Of a stretch of 12,214 bases of DNA, positions 1-6,871 are shown in pieces; the first letter of the stretch is position 1, and every line of letters begins with the position of its first letter. The DNA lies in the NCBI GenBank assembly GCA_003497765.1, contig DNNY01000146.1, positions 1-12,214 on the forward strand. The letters are read 5' to 3'. Both the position numbers and the translations under genes were made by a program. Origin of the DNA: Oceanospirillaceae bacterium (GTDB lineage Bacteria; Pseudomonadota; Gammaproteobacteria; Pseudomonadales; Balneatricaceae). The notes beneath the pieces are model-generated. The model made no database searches, was not told the DNA's origin, and worked only from the letters and a program-made list of their open reading frames with translations.

Positions 1-1184
1 CCAATTGCCCCCGTACCACCGGTCGTGGAAGCTCGGGTCTGCGACATTTGGAAGGTCTCCATGACCCCCCCTTTCCCAGCAAATTCAGCATCCCCGTGGA
101 TACAAATCGGCAATACAGTATCACCTGTAGCATCACCACGACGGTCTTGACGGGCCCGCACAGAACCTTCTACCACCGGGTTGGCAATTTCCAAATGCGA
201 TGGGTTAAACGCCAACGCCATATGCACTTCCCCACCTGGGGTATTAACATTGGTAGAAAAACCTTGGTGATACTTAACATCACCCGATGTATTTAGGGGA
301 CGTTTGCCTTCAAATTCATCAAACAAGTCAGCTGGGTTTTTACCAAAAATATTTACCAGCACATTGAGGCGGCCTCGGTGGGCCATACCAATAACAATCT
401 CTTTGGTATTTTGACTGCCAGCCCGTTGGATCATGGTATCCAACATGGGAATCATGCTTTCCGCACCTTCTAGACCAAAGCGCTTGGCACCGGCAAAGCG
501 AGAGCCAAGATATTTTTCCAAGCCCTCAGCAGCTACTAAGCGCTCTAGAATATGCTTACGCTTTTCTGACGAATGCAAGGGATGGCTGCGCACCGACTCC
601 ATACGCTGACGGATCCACATTTTTTGATCGGTATCAACAATATGATTGTATTCCACAGCCACAGTTGAGCAGTAGGTCTGCTCAAGTGCTTCAATTAGCT
701 CACCTAAAGGCATTTCCTCTTTGCCGAGGAAAGAAGCACCCACTTGAAAAACAGTATCTAGATCGGCCTTAGATAATTCATGAAAAGCCAGTTCTAAAGC
801 CGGTACGGGTGGTTTACGCTTATGGGCAAGATTTAACGGATCTAAGTCCGCTACTTGGTGACCATGTAAACGATAAGAGTTAATCAAGCGCATCACGCGC
901 ACTTGCTTGCGCTCGTGCTCACTACTTACTGACTTAGTAGGTAGTGGCAAAGATTTACGTTTATTTTTAGCATGTAGCAGAAAGTGGTCACGAATAGGAG
1001 CAAGGGGCACATCACCACCAATTGCCTCAGGCACACGAGGCAACTTGTCGAACTCCTGACGCCAGTTTTCTGGCACCGCATTAGGATCAATAAGATAAGT
1101 TTCGTAAAGCTGCTCAATATAAGCAAAATTACCACCGGAGAAATGCGACTCTCTAAGTTGCAGATCCATTAGGCTATCGGACAT
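1..1184 (-). CDS. sucA: 2-oxoglutarate dehydrogenase E1 component (N-terminal part, cut by window edge)
   Basis: SucA is the thiamine-diphosphate-dependent E1 subunit of the cytoplasmic 2-oxoglutarate dehydrogenase complex. It decarboxylates 2-oxoglutarate and passes the succinyl group to SucB. The window holds about 394 N-terminal residues of a family that is usually near 940; the rest lies beyond base 1. The first residues (SGGNFAYIEQLYETYL) match the E2-binding N-terminal segment of SucA. Family motifs follow: LHGHQVADLDPL near 106, VEYNHI near 177, GMAHRGRLNVL with His269, GDVKYHQGF with His306, and LAFNPSHLEI near 325. His269 and His306 correspond to the substrate-site histidines 260 and 298 of E. 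coli SucA. The ATG at 1184 aligns with Pseudomonas SucA; only a weak GGA precedes it. Residues after about 385 depart from the family pattern right at the window edge. The identification itself is very secure. Confidence 0.96.
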   Translation of the reverse strand, partial: MSDSLMDLQLRESHFSGGNFAYIEQLYETYLIDPNAVPENWRQEFDKLPRVPEAIGGDVPLAPIRDHFLLHAKNKRKSLPLPTKSVSSEHERKQVRVMRLINSYRLHGHQVADLDPLNLAHKRKPPVPALELAFHELSKADLDTVFQVGASFLGKEEMPLGELIEALEQTYCSTVAVEYNHIVDTDQKMWIRQRMESVRSHPLHSSEKRKHILERLVAAEGLEKYLGSRFAGAKRFGLEGAESMIPMLDTMIQRAGSQNTKEIVIGMAHRGRLNVLVNIFGKNPADLFDEFEGKRPLNTSGDVKYHQGFSTNVNTPGGEVHMALAFNPSHLEIANPVVEGSVRARQDRRGDATGDTVLPICIHGDAEFAGKGGVMETFQMSQTRASTTGGTGAI

Positions 1185-1225
1185 TCGACGTTTTCCAGAC
1201 TTTTAAATTAACAACCTTCACTGCG

Positions 1226-1248
1226 TTTTTTCCAGCTTTTGGAAAAAA
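1226..1248 (-). promoter_or_regulatory. Hairpin in the sucA 5' leader
   Basis: A perfect 9-base-pair inverted repeat (TTTTTTCCA, 5-base loop, TGGAAAAAA) lies about 42 bases upstream of the sucA ATG. It is not followed by a T-run in the sucA direction, so it does not look like a terminator. The arm on the sucA side recurs as CTGGAAAACG next to the start codon, so two alternative pairings are possible in the mRNA. A regulatory role is inference. Confidence 0.4.
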
Positions 1249-1334
1249 TAAAGACAGCGTTCCTCTCAAGGCAATTACCCATATAACCTAAATGGTTACT
1301 GTTATGCCTTTTTGTTATTAAAATATGTGTGCTT

Positions 1335-1340
1335 ATTATA
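1335..1340 (-). promoter_or_regulatory. Possible -10 box of a sucA promoter
   Basis: On the minus strand a perfect TATAAT lies about 150 bases upstream of the sucA start codon, downstream of the sdhB terminator cluster. No convincing -35 box is seen 16-18 bases upstream. The promoter would therefore need an activator, or the box is a chance match in AT-rich DNA. A second weak candidate (TTGTCT, 18 bases, TAGTAT) lies just upstream. Confidence 0.4.
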
Positions 1341-1432
1341 CCCTTTAGCGACAGCATATACTAGACACCTAAACCTAAGTAAGACAAGGTATACAGACTT
1401 TTTTTCAAGCAAAATAGATGGTCAAATAAAAG

Positions 1433-1501
1433 CCCTACCAAGGGTTTTTTTTGGCACTATATTAGGGCCACCTAAACATGGCAAAAGCACTATTTTAGTG
1501 C
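1433..1501 (-). terminator. Additional tandem hairpins downstream of sdhB
   Basis: Behind the main terminator are three more hairpins in the same direction. The first is GCACTA-AAA-TAGTGC followed by TTTT (1487-1501). The second is TTAGG-TGGC-CCTAA (1462-1475). The third is CCCT-TGGT-AGGG followed by CTTTT (1433-1444). They look like backup termination or 3'-end protection elements for the sdh mRNA. Confidence 0.55.
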
Positions 1502-1514
1502 CAAAAAAAACCCT
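1441..1514. repeat. 19-base perfect inverted repeat spanning the terminator cluster
   Basis: The arms 1441-1459 and 1496-1514 are exact reverse complements. Each contains AGGG, T8 and GGCACTA, and they are separated by 36 bases. The right arm overlaps both the first and second local hairpins, so long-range and local pairing exclude each other. Confidence 0.9.
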
Positions 1515-1538
1515 GAGGTTTATTCAGGGGTTTTTTTT
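1503..1538 (-). terminator. Rho-independent terminator of the sdhCDAB operon
   Basis: In the sdhB direction, starting 2 bases after the TAA stop, there is A8, C, CCCTGA, a 7-base loop, TCAGGG and T8. The A-run can extend the stem by pairing with the T-run around one bulged C. The structure is nearly symmetric and could work in both directions. It ends the sdh transcript before sucA. Confidence 0.85.
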
Positions 1539-1539
1539 G

Positions 1540-2244
1540 TTAAGTACCGCGGCTTAATAACATATTGCGAATATGGCCAATGGCCTTAGTCGGGTTTAAA
1601 CCTTTCGGGCAAACATTAACGCAGTTCATAATACCGTGACAACGGAACACACTAAATGGATCGTCCAATTCAGCTAAACGCTCTTCGGTAGCAGTATCAC
1701 GACTATCCGCTAAGAAACGGTAGGCTTGCAATAAGCCAGAAGGTCCAACGAACTTATCTGGGTTCCACCAAAATGAAGGACAAGCAGTGGAACAACAAGC
1801 GCACAAGATACACTCGTATAAACCATCAAGCTTGGCCCGCTCTTCTGGCGACTGCAATCGCTCAATAGCCGGCGCAGGCTTATCATTTTGCAAAAACGGC
1901 TTGATGCGTTCATAGTTTTGATAGAACTGTTCCATATCAATAACCAGATCACGAATCACAGGTAAGGCAGGTAGCGGTCGTAAGACTAACTTGCCATTAT
2001 TAACACAATCAGACAACGGCGTTATACAAGCTAGACCGTTGACACCATTAATATTCATACCATCAGAGCCACAAACGCCTTCGCGACATGAACGCCGGAA
2101 AGTTAAGGTACTATCTTGCTCCTTAAGCAGAAACAAAACGTCAAGAACCATAAGATCCTTACCGCCAGTATCAACCTGGAAGTCCTGCATGTAAGGCTTT
2201 TGATCCTGTTCAGGATGGTAGCGATAAACACTCACATTTAACAT
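1540..2244 (-). CDS. sdhB: Succinate dehydrogenase iron-sulfur subunit
   Basis: SdhB carries electrons from the SdhA flavin to quinone in membrane-bound complex II. The 234-residue protein has all cluster ligands. Cys53, Cys58, Asp61 and Cys73 (CREGVCGSD...LAC) hold the [2Fe-2S] centre. Cys145, Cys148, Cys151 and Cys212 hold the [4Fe-4S] centre. Cys155, Cys202 and Cys208 hold the [3Fe-4S] centre. Ser157 and Trp160 in CPSFWWN match quinone-site residues Ser161 and Trp164 of E. coli. The start was set at the ATG at 2244, because it begins the family-like MLNVSVYRYH and has an AAGGAG ribosome site 6 bases away. An upstream start at 2289 would add 15 unrelated residues inside sdhA. It is the last gene of the operon, with its ribosome site overlapping the sdhA stop codon. 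Confidence 0.97.
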   Translation of the reverse strand: MLNVSVYRYHPEQDQKPYMQDFQVDTGGKDLMVLDVLFLLKEQDSTLTFRRSCREGVCGSDGMNINGVNGLACITPLSDCVNNGKLVLRPLPALPVIRDLVIDMEQFYQNYERIKPFLQNDKPAPAIERLQSPEERAKLDGLYECILCACCSTACPSFWWNPDKFVGPSGLLQAYRFLADSRDTATEERLAELDDPFSVFRCHGIMNCVNVCPKGLNPTKAIGHIRNMLLSRGT

Positions 2245-2254
2245 GATGAACTCC

Positions 2255-4030
2255 TTAATAAGTACGCACTTTCGGTGGGAAAGCGTCAAGGGTGGCTGGC
2301 TTGAAGTTTACGTCACGCTTACCTATCCGCTCATCTTGTGGGTAATAGATGGAATGTTTTAACCAATTTTCATCATCGCGTTCGGTAAAGTCATTACGCG
2401 CATGAGCCCCACGACTTTCTTTGCGTTCTTCCGCGGCAACGGCTGTTGCGAACGCCACTTCATACAAGTTTTGCAACTCCAACGCTTCAATACGATCAGT
2501 ATTAAAGGCGCCACTTTTATCACGCAAGTGCAAATTATCTATCTTGGATTTCAGATCACGCAATAGCTGCAAACCTTTTTGCATACTCTCACCTTCACGG
2601 AACACACCAAAGTACAACTGCATAATTTTTTGTAGCTCTTCCCGCACGGCTGAAATACTCTCACCGCCTTCAGAACTATTTAGTTTATGCAAACGAGCCA
2701 TAGCTTTATCCAAATTAGCTTGGGTAGCCACCTTAGACTCAAAACCTTCGCTCAAGGATTTTTCTATCTGTAAGCCACAAGCACGGCCAAACACCACCAA
2801 ATCGAGAAGAGAATTACCACCTAGGCGATTAGCACCATGCACAGAAACACAGGCAACTTCACCACAAGCATATAAGCCCCCTACTACACGACTCTCGGAT
2901 TCAGATTCTGGATACAATACCTGACCACCAATATTGGTAGGCAAACCGCCCATCATATAGTGGCAAGTTGGTACCACGGGTATTGGCTCAACCACTGGAT
3001 CAGCGTGGGCAAAGGTACGCGACAATTCACAAATACCAGGCAACCGGCTTTCAAGCACTTCCTCACCCAAATGATCGAGTTTCAGGAATACATGATCACC
3101 TTTTTCACCACAACCTCGACCTTCTAAAATCTCCATAACCATGGAACGTGCAACAACATCACGGCCAGCAAGATCCTTAGCATTAGGTGCATAGCGTTCC
3201 ATAAAACGCTCACCATCTTTATTGATTAGATAGCCACCTTCACCACGGCATCCCTCAGTAACCAAAGTCCCTGCCCCAGCTATACCAGTAGGATGAAACT
3301 GCCACATTTCCATATCTTGAACAGGCAAGCCCATACGCAGGGCCATACCAATACCATCACCGGTATTAATATGAGCGTTAGTAGTGGACTGGTATATACG
3401 CCCAGCACCACCAGTAGCCAAAACGGTAGCTTTAGCTTCAATATAAACAGTCTCGCCGGTTTCAATACAAATAGCGACGACACCAACCACGTCACCATCG
3501 TCATTCCCCACGAGATCAACGGCATACCACTCATTTAAAAAGGTAGTACCACCTTTTAAATTACCTTGGTATAAGGCATGTAATAAGGCATGACCAGTTC
3601 GGTCCGCAGCAGCACAAGTACGGGCTGCCTGACCACCCTCACCAAATTCTTTGGACTGACCACCAAAAGGACGTTGATAAATACGCCCATTTTCAAACCG
3701 TGAAAAAGGCAAACCCATATGGTCAAGCTCAAACACAGCTTGTGGACCGACGGAACACATATATTCAATGGCGTCTTGGTCACCAATATAATCAGAGCCT
3801 TTGACAGTGTCATACATATGCCAACGCCAATCATCATTGGGATCATGGCTAGCTATAGCACAAGTTATACCCCCTTGCGCCGAAACTGTATGAGATCGCG
3901 TTGGGAATACTTTAGTAATACAAGCTGTCTTTAAACCAGATTCTGTTAGCTGCAATGCTGCTCGCATACCAGCACCACCGCCACCAATAACGATGGCCTC
4001 AAAAGACATTTTACGTAATGCTTCAGACAT
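2255..4030 (-). CDS. sdhA: Succinate dehydrogenase flavoprotein subunit
   Basis: SdhA oxidises succinate to fumarate on the cytoplasmic face of complex II with covalently bound FAD. The protein has 591 residues, against 588-590 in E. coli and Pseudomonas. An N-terminal dinucleotide fold [11 protein letters not shown] spans residues 15-25. His47 in [13 protein letters not shown] is the covalent FAD site (His45 in E. coli). Catalytic-site residues are His246 (QFHPTG), Arg290 (AGRDVVARS), His357 (PTCHYMMGG) and Arg402 ([12 protein letters not shown]). The C-terminus [17 protein letters not shown] is typical. I place the start at the ATG at 4030, 2 bases after the sdhD stop, with a GGGGG stretch 8 bases upstream. 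A start at 4063 would add 11 hydrophobic residues and overlap sdhD. The ATG at 4009 lacks a ribosome site. Confidence 0.97.
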   Translation of the reverse strand: MSEALRKMSFEAIVIGGGGAGMRAALQLTESGLKTACITKVFPTRSHTVSAQGGITCAIASHDPNDDWRWHMYDTVKGSDYIGDQDAIEYMCSVGPQAVFELDHMGLPFSRFENGRIYQRPFGGQSKEFGEGGQAARTCAAADRTGHALLHALYQGNLKGGTTFLNEWYAVDLVGNDDGDVVGVVAICIETGETVYIEAKATVLATGGAGRIYQSTTNAHINTGDGIGMALRMGLPVQDMEMWQFHPTGIAGAGTLVTEGCRGEGGYLINKDGERFMERYAPNAKDLAGRDVVARSMVMEILEGRGCGEKGDHVFLKLDHLGEEVLESRLPGICELSRTFAHADPVVEPIPVVPTCHYMMGGLPTNIGGQVLYPESESESRVVGGLYACGEVACVSVHGANRLGGNSLLDLVVFGRACGLQIEKSLSEGFESKVATQANLDKAMARLHKLNSSEGGESISAVREELQKIMQLYFGVFREGESMQKGLQLLRDLKSKIDNLHLRDKSGAFNTDRIEALELQNLYEVAFATAVAAEERKESRGAHARNDFTERDDENWLKHSIYYPQDERIGKRDVNFKPATLDAFPPKVRTY

Positions 4031-4032
4031 GG

Positions 4033-4380
4033 CTATAGCCCCCACAACAACTGGATACCCCATACGGTATAAGCAAACATAGCTGCGCCAGTTAGTAATT
4101 GGAAAACGAAACGAATACCCATTGGTTTAATATAGTCCGTTGACACAGACCACAAACCAATCCAAACATGAGCACCCAAAGACAAAAGTGCCATTAAACT
4201 AAAGATGCGCATGGCGGTTATATCAAACAAACCGCTCCATTGGGCATAGGTAAGTTGAGGATTAGCTATTATATATGCCACTATAAATAGTGTATATAGG
4301 GTCAACACCACTGCACTTACACGCTGCATAAGCCAATCGTACAGACCACTCCGACCAAAGCTTGTTACTGCCCTTACCAT
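4033..4380 (-). CDS. sdhD: Succinate dehydrogenase membrane anchor subunit SdhD
   Basis: This small membrane anchor of complex II binds heme b and quinone together with SdhC. At 115 residues it matches the E. coli length. Three hydrophobic helices are visible, at roughly 20-40, 55-77 and 88-113. His71 in [11 protein letters not shown] is the expected heme b ligand, and Asp82-Tyr83 in VSTDYIKP match the E. coli quinone-site pair at the same numbers. The N-terminal [19 protein letters not shown] is characteristic. Its ATG overlaps the end of sdhC by 7 bases (ATGGTAA), which suggests translational coupling and equal production of the two anchors. Confidence 0.95.
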   Translation of the reverse strand: MVRAVTSFGRSGLYDWLMQRVSAVVLTLYTLFIVAYIIANPQLTYAQWSGLFDITAMRIFSLMALLSLGAHVWIGLWSVSTDYIKPMGIRFVFQLLTGAAMFAYTVWGIQLLWGL

Positions 4381-4751
4381 ACCCAGTACCCCGCCAGTAA
4401 TGCTGTAACCACTGTGGCAACAATAACTACTTTGGCTGCCACATTAGCGCTAGATAATTCTTCACCATAACCAAAATCCTGCACCAAATGCTTTAACCCA
4501 GCAAATAGGTGGAAGGATAGTGAAACTAGCAAACCCCAAGCGATAAATTTGGCTAGGAAATTTTCCTGCATAATGGTTTCTGCAGAGGCAAAACCCTCAG
4601 CACCACTTAAGGACATATCGAATAAAATAAACATAAAGATAAGACCAATAAACAGCATCACACCAGTGATACGGTGACTGATCGACACAATGGCCGGTAG
4701 AGGTTGCTTAATGGTCCTGAGATCTAGATTAACAGGTCTGTTCTTGCTCAC
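4374..4751 (-). CDS. sdhC: Succinate dehydrogenase cytochrome b556 subunit SdhC
   Basis: SdhC is the larger membrane anchor of complex II and contributes to heme b and ubiquinone binding. It has 125 residues with the family opening RPVNLDLRTI. Ser23, His26 and Arg27 in SISHRITG correspond to quinone-site Ser27, His30 and Arg31 of E. coli. His81 in LSFHLFAGLKH is the heme ligand, followed by the conserved LVQDFGY. Three transmembrane helices are evident. The start is a GTG at 4751: an in-frame TGA lies 15 bases upstream and no ATG is available before residue 32. A GAAGG ribosome site sits 5 bases before the GTG. It is the first gene of sdhCDAB, read from the promoter near 4930. Confidence 0.95.
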   Translation of the reverse strand: MSKNRPVNLDLRTIKQPLPAIVSISHRITGVMLFIGLIFMFILFDMSLSGAEGFASAETIMQENFLAKFIAWGLLVSLSFHLFAGLKHLVQDFGYGEELSSANVAAKVVIVATVVTALLAGYWVW

Positions 4752-4824
4752 GATTACCTTCTCTCAATACTGAAGTAAACTCAGTGGCTAAGGATTCATT
4801 GGTTGCAATCAAAGTAACGAATGC

Positions 4825-4841
4825 TCCTATCATTAATAGGA
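4825..4841 (-). promoter_or_regulatory. Hairpin in the sdhC leader
   Basis: TCCTAT, a 5-base loop and ATAGGA form a perfect 6-base-pair stem in the untranslated leader, about 75 bases before the sdhC start. There is no T-run, so it is not a terminator. Function is unknown. Confidence 0.35.
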
Positions 4842-4927
4842 ATAGTCACTCGAAAACCAAGCCTAAAACATATAGAAATTATTGCCAGTTCGACACTTTC
4901 TTGACTAGAGGCGTCAAACTCGGCGCA

Positions 4928-4956
4928 ATTATAGATACATTACCCAGAAAAGACAA
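4928..4956 (-). promoter_or_regulatory. Sigma70 promoter of sdhCDAB
   Basis: On the minus strand TTGTCT (4951-4956) and a perfect TATAAT (4928-4933) are separated by exactly 17 bases. The predicted transcript start is near 4921, giving a leader of about 170 bases. This is the best minus-strand promoter match in the divergent region. Confidence 0.72.
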
Positions 4957-4967
4957 TGTAACTCAAT

Positions 4968-4998
4968 GCCTTAGCAAAGGCTCACAAAATAAGCCTTT
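4968..4998. promoter_or_regulatory. Alternating palindromic arms upstream of the sdh promoter
   Basis: GCCTT (4968-4972), AAGGC (4977-4981) and GCCTT (4993-4997) alternate, forming two overlapping inverted repeats: GCCTT-AGCA-AAGGC and AAAGGCT-9 bases-AGCCTTT. They lie 12-47 bases beyond the -35 box of the sdh promoter, a usual place for a regulator. The cognate protein is unknown. Confidence 0.4.
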
Positions 4999-5214
4999 AT
5001 TTATGTAATTTATTGTAAAAACTCTATAAGACTCTGCATCTTGGGTACAATAAAAGATAAAAAACAAACAACCTGAATTGCGATATAAATCGTGGTAATA
5101 TTAGCTATTTGCTAGCGGAATCATGCCACGCTGCGGTTTAAGGTAGAATAGCCCCGCATTTGAGATGACATGCAATCTAGTAAGGTTTCACACCACTAGG
5201 AATACTTGTACACG

Positions 5215-5242
5215 TTGACAATCACAATCTAGCCCTTATAGT
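5215..5242 (+). promoter_or_regulatory. Sigma70 promoter of gltA
   Basis: A perfect -35 box TTGACA (5215-5220), a 16-base spacer and the -10 box TATAGT (5237-5242) predict a transcript start near 5249, about 70 bases before the gltA ATG. The -10 box is the loop of an inverted repeat GCCCT-TATAGT-AGGGC (5232-5247), so a protein bound there would cover it. Confidence 0.8.
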
Positions 5243-5268
5243 AGGGCCTCCCGAGCAAAGCTGACTTT

Positions 5269-5284
5269 ACTAGGCAACTAGGCA
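5269..5284 (+). repeat. 8-base tandem duplication in the gltA leader
   Basis: ACTAGGCA occurs twice in immediate succession, between the promoter and the ribosome binding site of gltA. It could be a binding site or a slippage product. Confidence 0.6.
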
Positions 5285-5319
5285 GCATTGCTAACTATGT
5301 AAAACCAAGGAGCCAATTA

Positions 5320-6597
5320 ATGTCCGACCGAAAAGCCATACTACATATAGAAGGCATGGCCCCCATAGAGTTACCTATTTATTCCGGAACAACTGGCCCA
5401 GATGTAATCGATGTTCGCTCGCTGGTTAGTAAAGGTATCTTTACCTACGACCCAGGTTTTGTTTCCACCGCCTCATGTGAATCCAAGATTACATATATAG
5501 ATGGCGATAAAGGTGTGTTACTGCACCGTGGTTATCCTATTGAAGAATTAGCCAATAACTCTTCTTATCTAGAAACCTGTTATCTGCTTATCTACGGTGA
5601 GCTGCCTACTACTGAACAGCTAGCTGACTTTGAAGAACAAGTTAGTAAAAAAACTATGGTGCATGAGCAATTGGTAAACCTTTTCCGCGGTTTCCGGCGC
5701 GATGCTCATCCCATGGCTATTATGTGTGGTGTGGTTGGCGCCCTGTCCGCCTTCTATCACGACCGTCTGGATATTAGTGACGAGGCTCATCGTGAGGAAT
5801 CCGCCCTACGTTTGATTGGCAAAATGCCTACCTTGGCAGCGATGTCATATAAGTATTCCATAGGCCAACCCTTTATGTATCCTCGCAATGATCTAAATTA
5901 TAGCGAGAACTTCCTGCATATGATGTTTGGTAATCCATGCGAAGAAAGCAAAGTTGACCCTGTTCTAGCTCGTGCTATGGACAAGATCTTTATGCTACAT
6001 GCTGATCATGAACAAAATGCGTCAACTTCTACTGTGCGCTTGGCTGGCTCATCTGGTGCTAACCCCTTTGCTTGTATCGCTTCCGGTATTGCTGCACTTT
6101 GGGGCCCTGCACACGGAGGTGCCAATGAAGCTGTATTGGATATGCTGGAAGAAATTGGTGATGTATCACAAATAGACACATTTATCGCCAAAGCGAAAGA
6201 CAAGAATGACCCCTTCCGTTTAATGGGTTTTGGTCATCGTGTATATAAGAACTTTGACCCACGGGCTAAAGTTATGCGCCAAACCTGTGATGAGGTTCTG
6301 GATCTACTAGGTATTGAAGATGACCCTTTGCTTCAAATAGCCAAGCGTCTAGAGCAAATTGCCCTAGAAGACGAGTACTTTATCCAACGTAAACTTTATC
6401 CAAACGTTGATTTCTACTCTGGCATTATCCTTAAAGCCATTGGCATTCCAACCTCCATGTTTACAGTAATATTTGCTATGGCAAGGACTGTCGGTTGGAT
6501 AGCCCATTGGCATGAAATGCATAGTGGCCCCTATCGCATTGGTCGCCCACGTCAACTTTATACAGGTGAAACGGCTCGAGAATATCCAAAAAAATAG
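5320..6597 (+). CDS. gltA: Citrate synthase, type II
   Basis: GltA condenses oxaloacetate and acetyl-CoA to citrate, the entry step of the TCA cycle. The 425-residue protein is the length of the hexameric, Gram-negative (type II) enzymes and shows their N-terminal extension. Active-site residues are His265 in [11 protein letters not shown], His306 in [14 protein letters not shown] and Asp364 in [11 protein letters not shown]. The oxaloacetate-site stretch [14 protein letters not shown] lies at 227-240. One residue is inserted between His306 and Asp364 relative to E. coli, in the variable segment near 333-350. The ATG follows an AAGGAG ribosome site by 7 bases. It is transcribed away from sdhCDAB and is closed by its own terminator, so it is monocistronic. 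Type II enzymes are often inhibited by NADH; I infer this here but do not demonstrate it. Confidence 0.98.
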   Translation: MSDRKAILHIEGMAPIELPIYSGTTGPDVIDVRSLVSKGIFTYDPGFVSTASCESKITYIDGDKGVLLHRGYPIEELANNSSYLETCYLLIYGELPTTEQLADFEEQVSKKTMVHEQLVNLFRGFRRDAHPMAIMCGVVGALSAFYHDRLDISDEAHREESALRLIGKMPTLAAMSYKYSIGQPFMYPRNDLNYSENFLHMMFGNPCEESKVDPVLARAMDKIFMLHADHEQNASTSTVRLAGSSGANPFACIASGIAALWGPAHGGANEAVLDMLEEIGDVSQIDTFIAKAKDKNDPFRLMGFGHRVYKNFDPRAKVMRQTCDEVLDLLGIEDDPLLQIAKRLEQIALEDEYFIQRKLYPNVDFYSGIILKAIGIPTSMFTVIFAMARTVGWIAHWHEMHSGPYRIGRPRQLYTGETAREYPKK

Positions 6598-6620
6598 TCT
6601 CAATATCCATCTGTAAATTA

Positions 6621-6647
6621 AAAAGCCACTGCAAGTGGCTTTTTTTA
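6621..6647 (+). terminator. Rho-independent terminator of gltA
   Basis: AAAA, GCCACT, a 3-base loop GCA, AGTGGC and T8 begin 24 bases after the gltA stop codon. Confidence 0.9.
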
Positions 6648-6699
6648 TGCTTAAATAAAGCTAGTCTAAATCAAGAAAAAACTATCCCAAATAGCGTGA

Positions 6700-6716
6700 T
6701 GCACCTTATTGGACAT
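6700..6716 (+). promoter_or_regulatory. Possible NtrC site upstream of the amt promoter
   Basis: TGCACC-4 bases-TGG agrees with the NtrC consensus TGCACCAAAATGGTGCA in its left half and centre but not in its last bases. It is centred about 60 bases before the predicted transcript start, close for an activator site. It is a half-strength match. Confidence 0.4.
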
Positions 6717-6740
6717 ATTATCTAAAATTATGCCCCAATT

Positions 6741-6756
6741 TGGCACAATTATTGCT
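6741..6756 (+). promoter_or_regulatory. Sigma54 (-24/-12) promoter of amt
   Basis: TGGCAC, 5 bases and TTGCT match the sigma54 consensus. GG (6742-6743) and GC (6754-6755) are exactly 12 bases apart, as required. The predicted transcript start is near 6767, about 116 bases before the amt start codon. Sigma54 control by NtrC is well known for ammonium transporter genes, which supports the call. Confidence 0.82.
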
Positions 6757-6801
6757 TAATATCTGCGTAATCCCCAAAGCAGTGCGGTTTTGGAGGTTAG
6801 A

Positions 6802-6843
6802 ATGTGTTATGTGCACCAAAACATAGCCATAATAATATATTAA
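6802..6843 (+). CDS. Possible 13-residue leader peptide upstream of amt
   Basis: Between the sigma54 promoter and amt there is an ATG followed by 12 codons and TAA, giving MCYVHQNIAIIIY. A strong GGAGG ribosome site (6792-6796) stands 5 bases before the ATG, better placed than for most large genes here. A 7-base stem (GTTTTGG at 6787-6793 with CCAAAAC at 6816-6822) could mask part of that site. The peptide resembles no family I know, and a frame this short can arise by chance. The ribosome site is the main support. Confidence 0.4.
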   Translation: MCYVHQNIAIIIY

Positions 6844-6860
6844 CGCACCTTTTTAGTGCA
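6844..6860 (+). promoter_or_regulatory. NtrC-like dyad in the amt leader
   Basis: GCAC-7 bases-GTGC has the half-sites and spacing of the NtrC consensus, but it lies about 80-90 bases downstream of the predicted sigma54 start. A related half-site, TGCACCAAAA, begins at 6812. Enhancer-type sites can work from either side of a promoter, but these could also be RNA elements. Confidence 0.45.
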
Positions 6861-6871
6861 TCTATACTTAT

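Larger units (their letters stand above)
1185..1539. other. Intergenic region sdhB-sucA (355 bases)
   Basis: No convincing protein gene lies here. The sdhB-proximal third (about 1431-1538) is filled with hairpins, A/T runs and a 19-base inverted repeat. The sucA-proximal part is AT-rich and holds a possible -10 box and the leader hairpin. Open frames crossing it are low-complexity and have no family signature. Confidence 0.7.
4752..5319. other. Divergent control region sdhC <> gltA (568 bases)
   Basis: This AT-rich region has no supportable protein gene. It contains one sigma70 promoter for each direction, the alternating GCCTT/AAGGC arms, leader hairpins, and a stretch (about 5000-5200) with no assignable function. 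A 74-codon frame at 4784-5008 overlaps the sdh promoter and has no family resemblance. Confidence 0.7.

Noticed and set aside
48..296. 82-codon plus-strand frame inside sucA
   Set aside because: The minus strand encodes conserved SucA sequence over the same bases.
1208..1282. 24-codon minus-strand frame in the sucA leader
   Set aside because: It ends 23 bases before the sucA ATG and has a faint AGG ribosome site, but the evidence is too weak against chance.
1312..1557. 81-codon plus-strand frame across the sdhB-sucA gap
   Set aside because: It runs through the terminator hairpins and T-runs and into the end of sdhB, and is better explained by those elements.
2421..2924. 167-codon frame antisense to sdhA
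   Set aside because: It is a shadow of a strongly conserved coding region, with serine/arginine-rich, low-information sequence and no known family.
4784..5008. 74-codon plus-strand frame between sdhC and gltA
   Set aside because: It has no recognisable family or ribosome site and lies over the sdh leader and promoter; most likely a chance frame.
5115..5155. Second gltA promoter with TAGAAT at 5144-5149
   Set aside because: No acceptable -35 box at 15-19 bases upstream, and the TTGACA/TATAGT pair downstream is much better.
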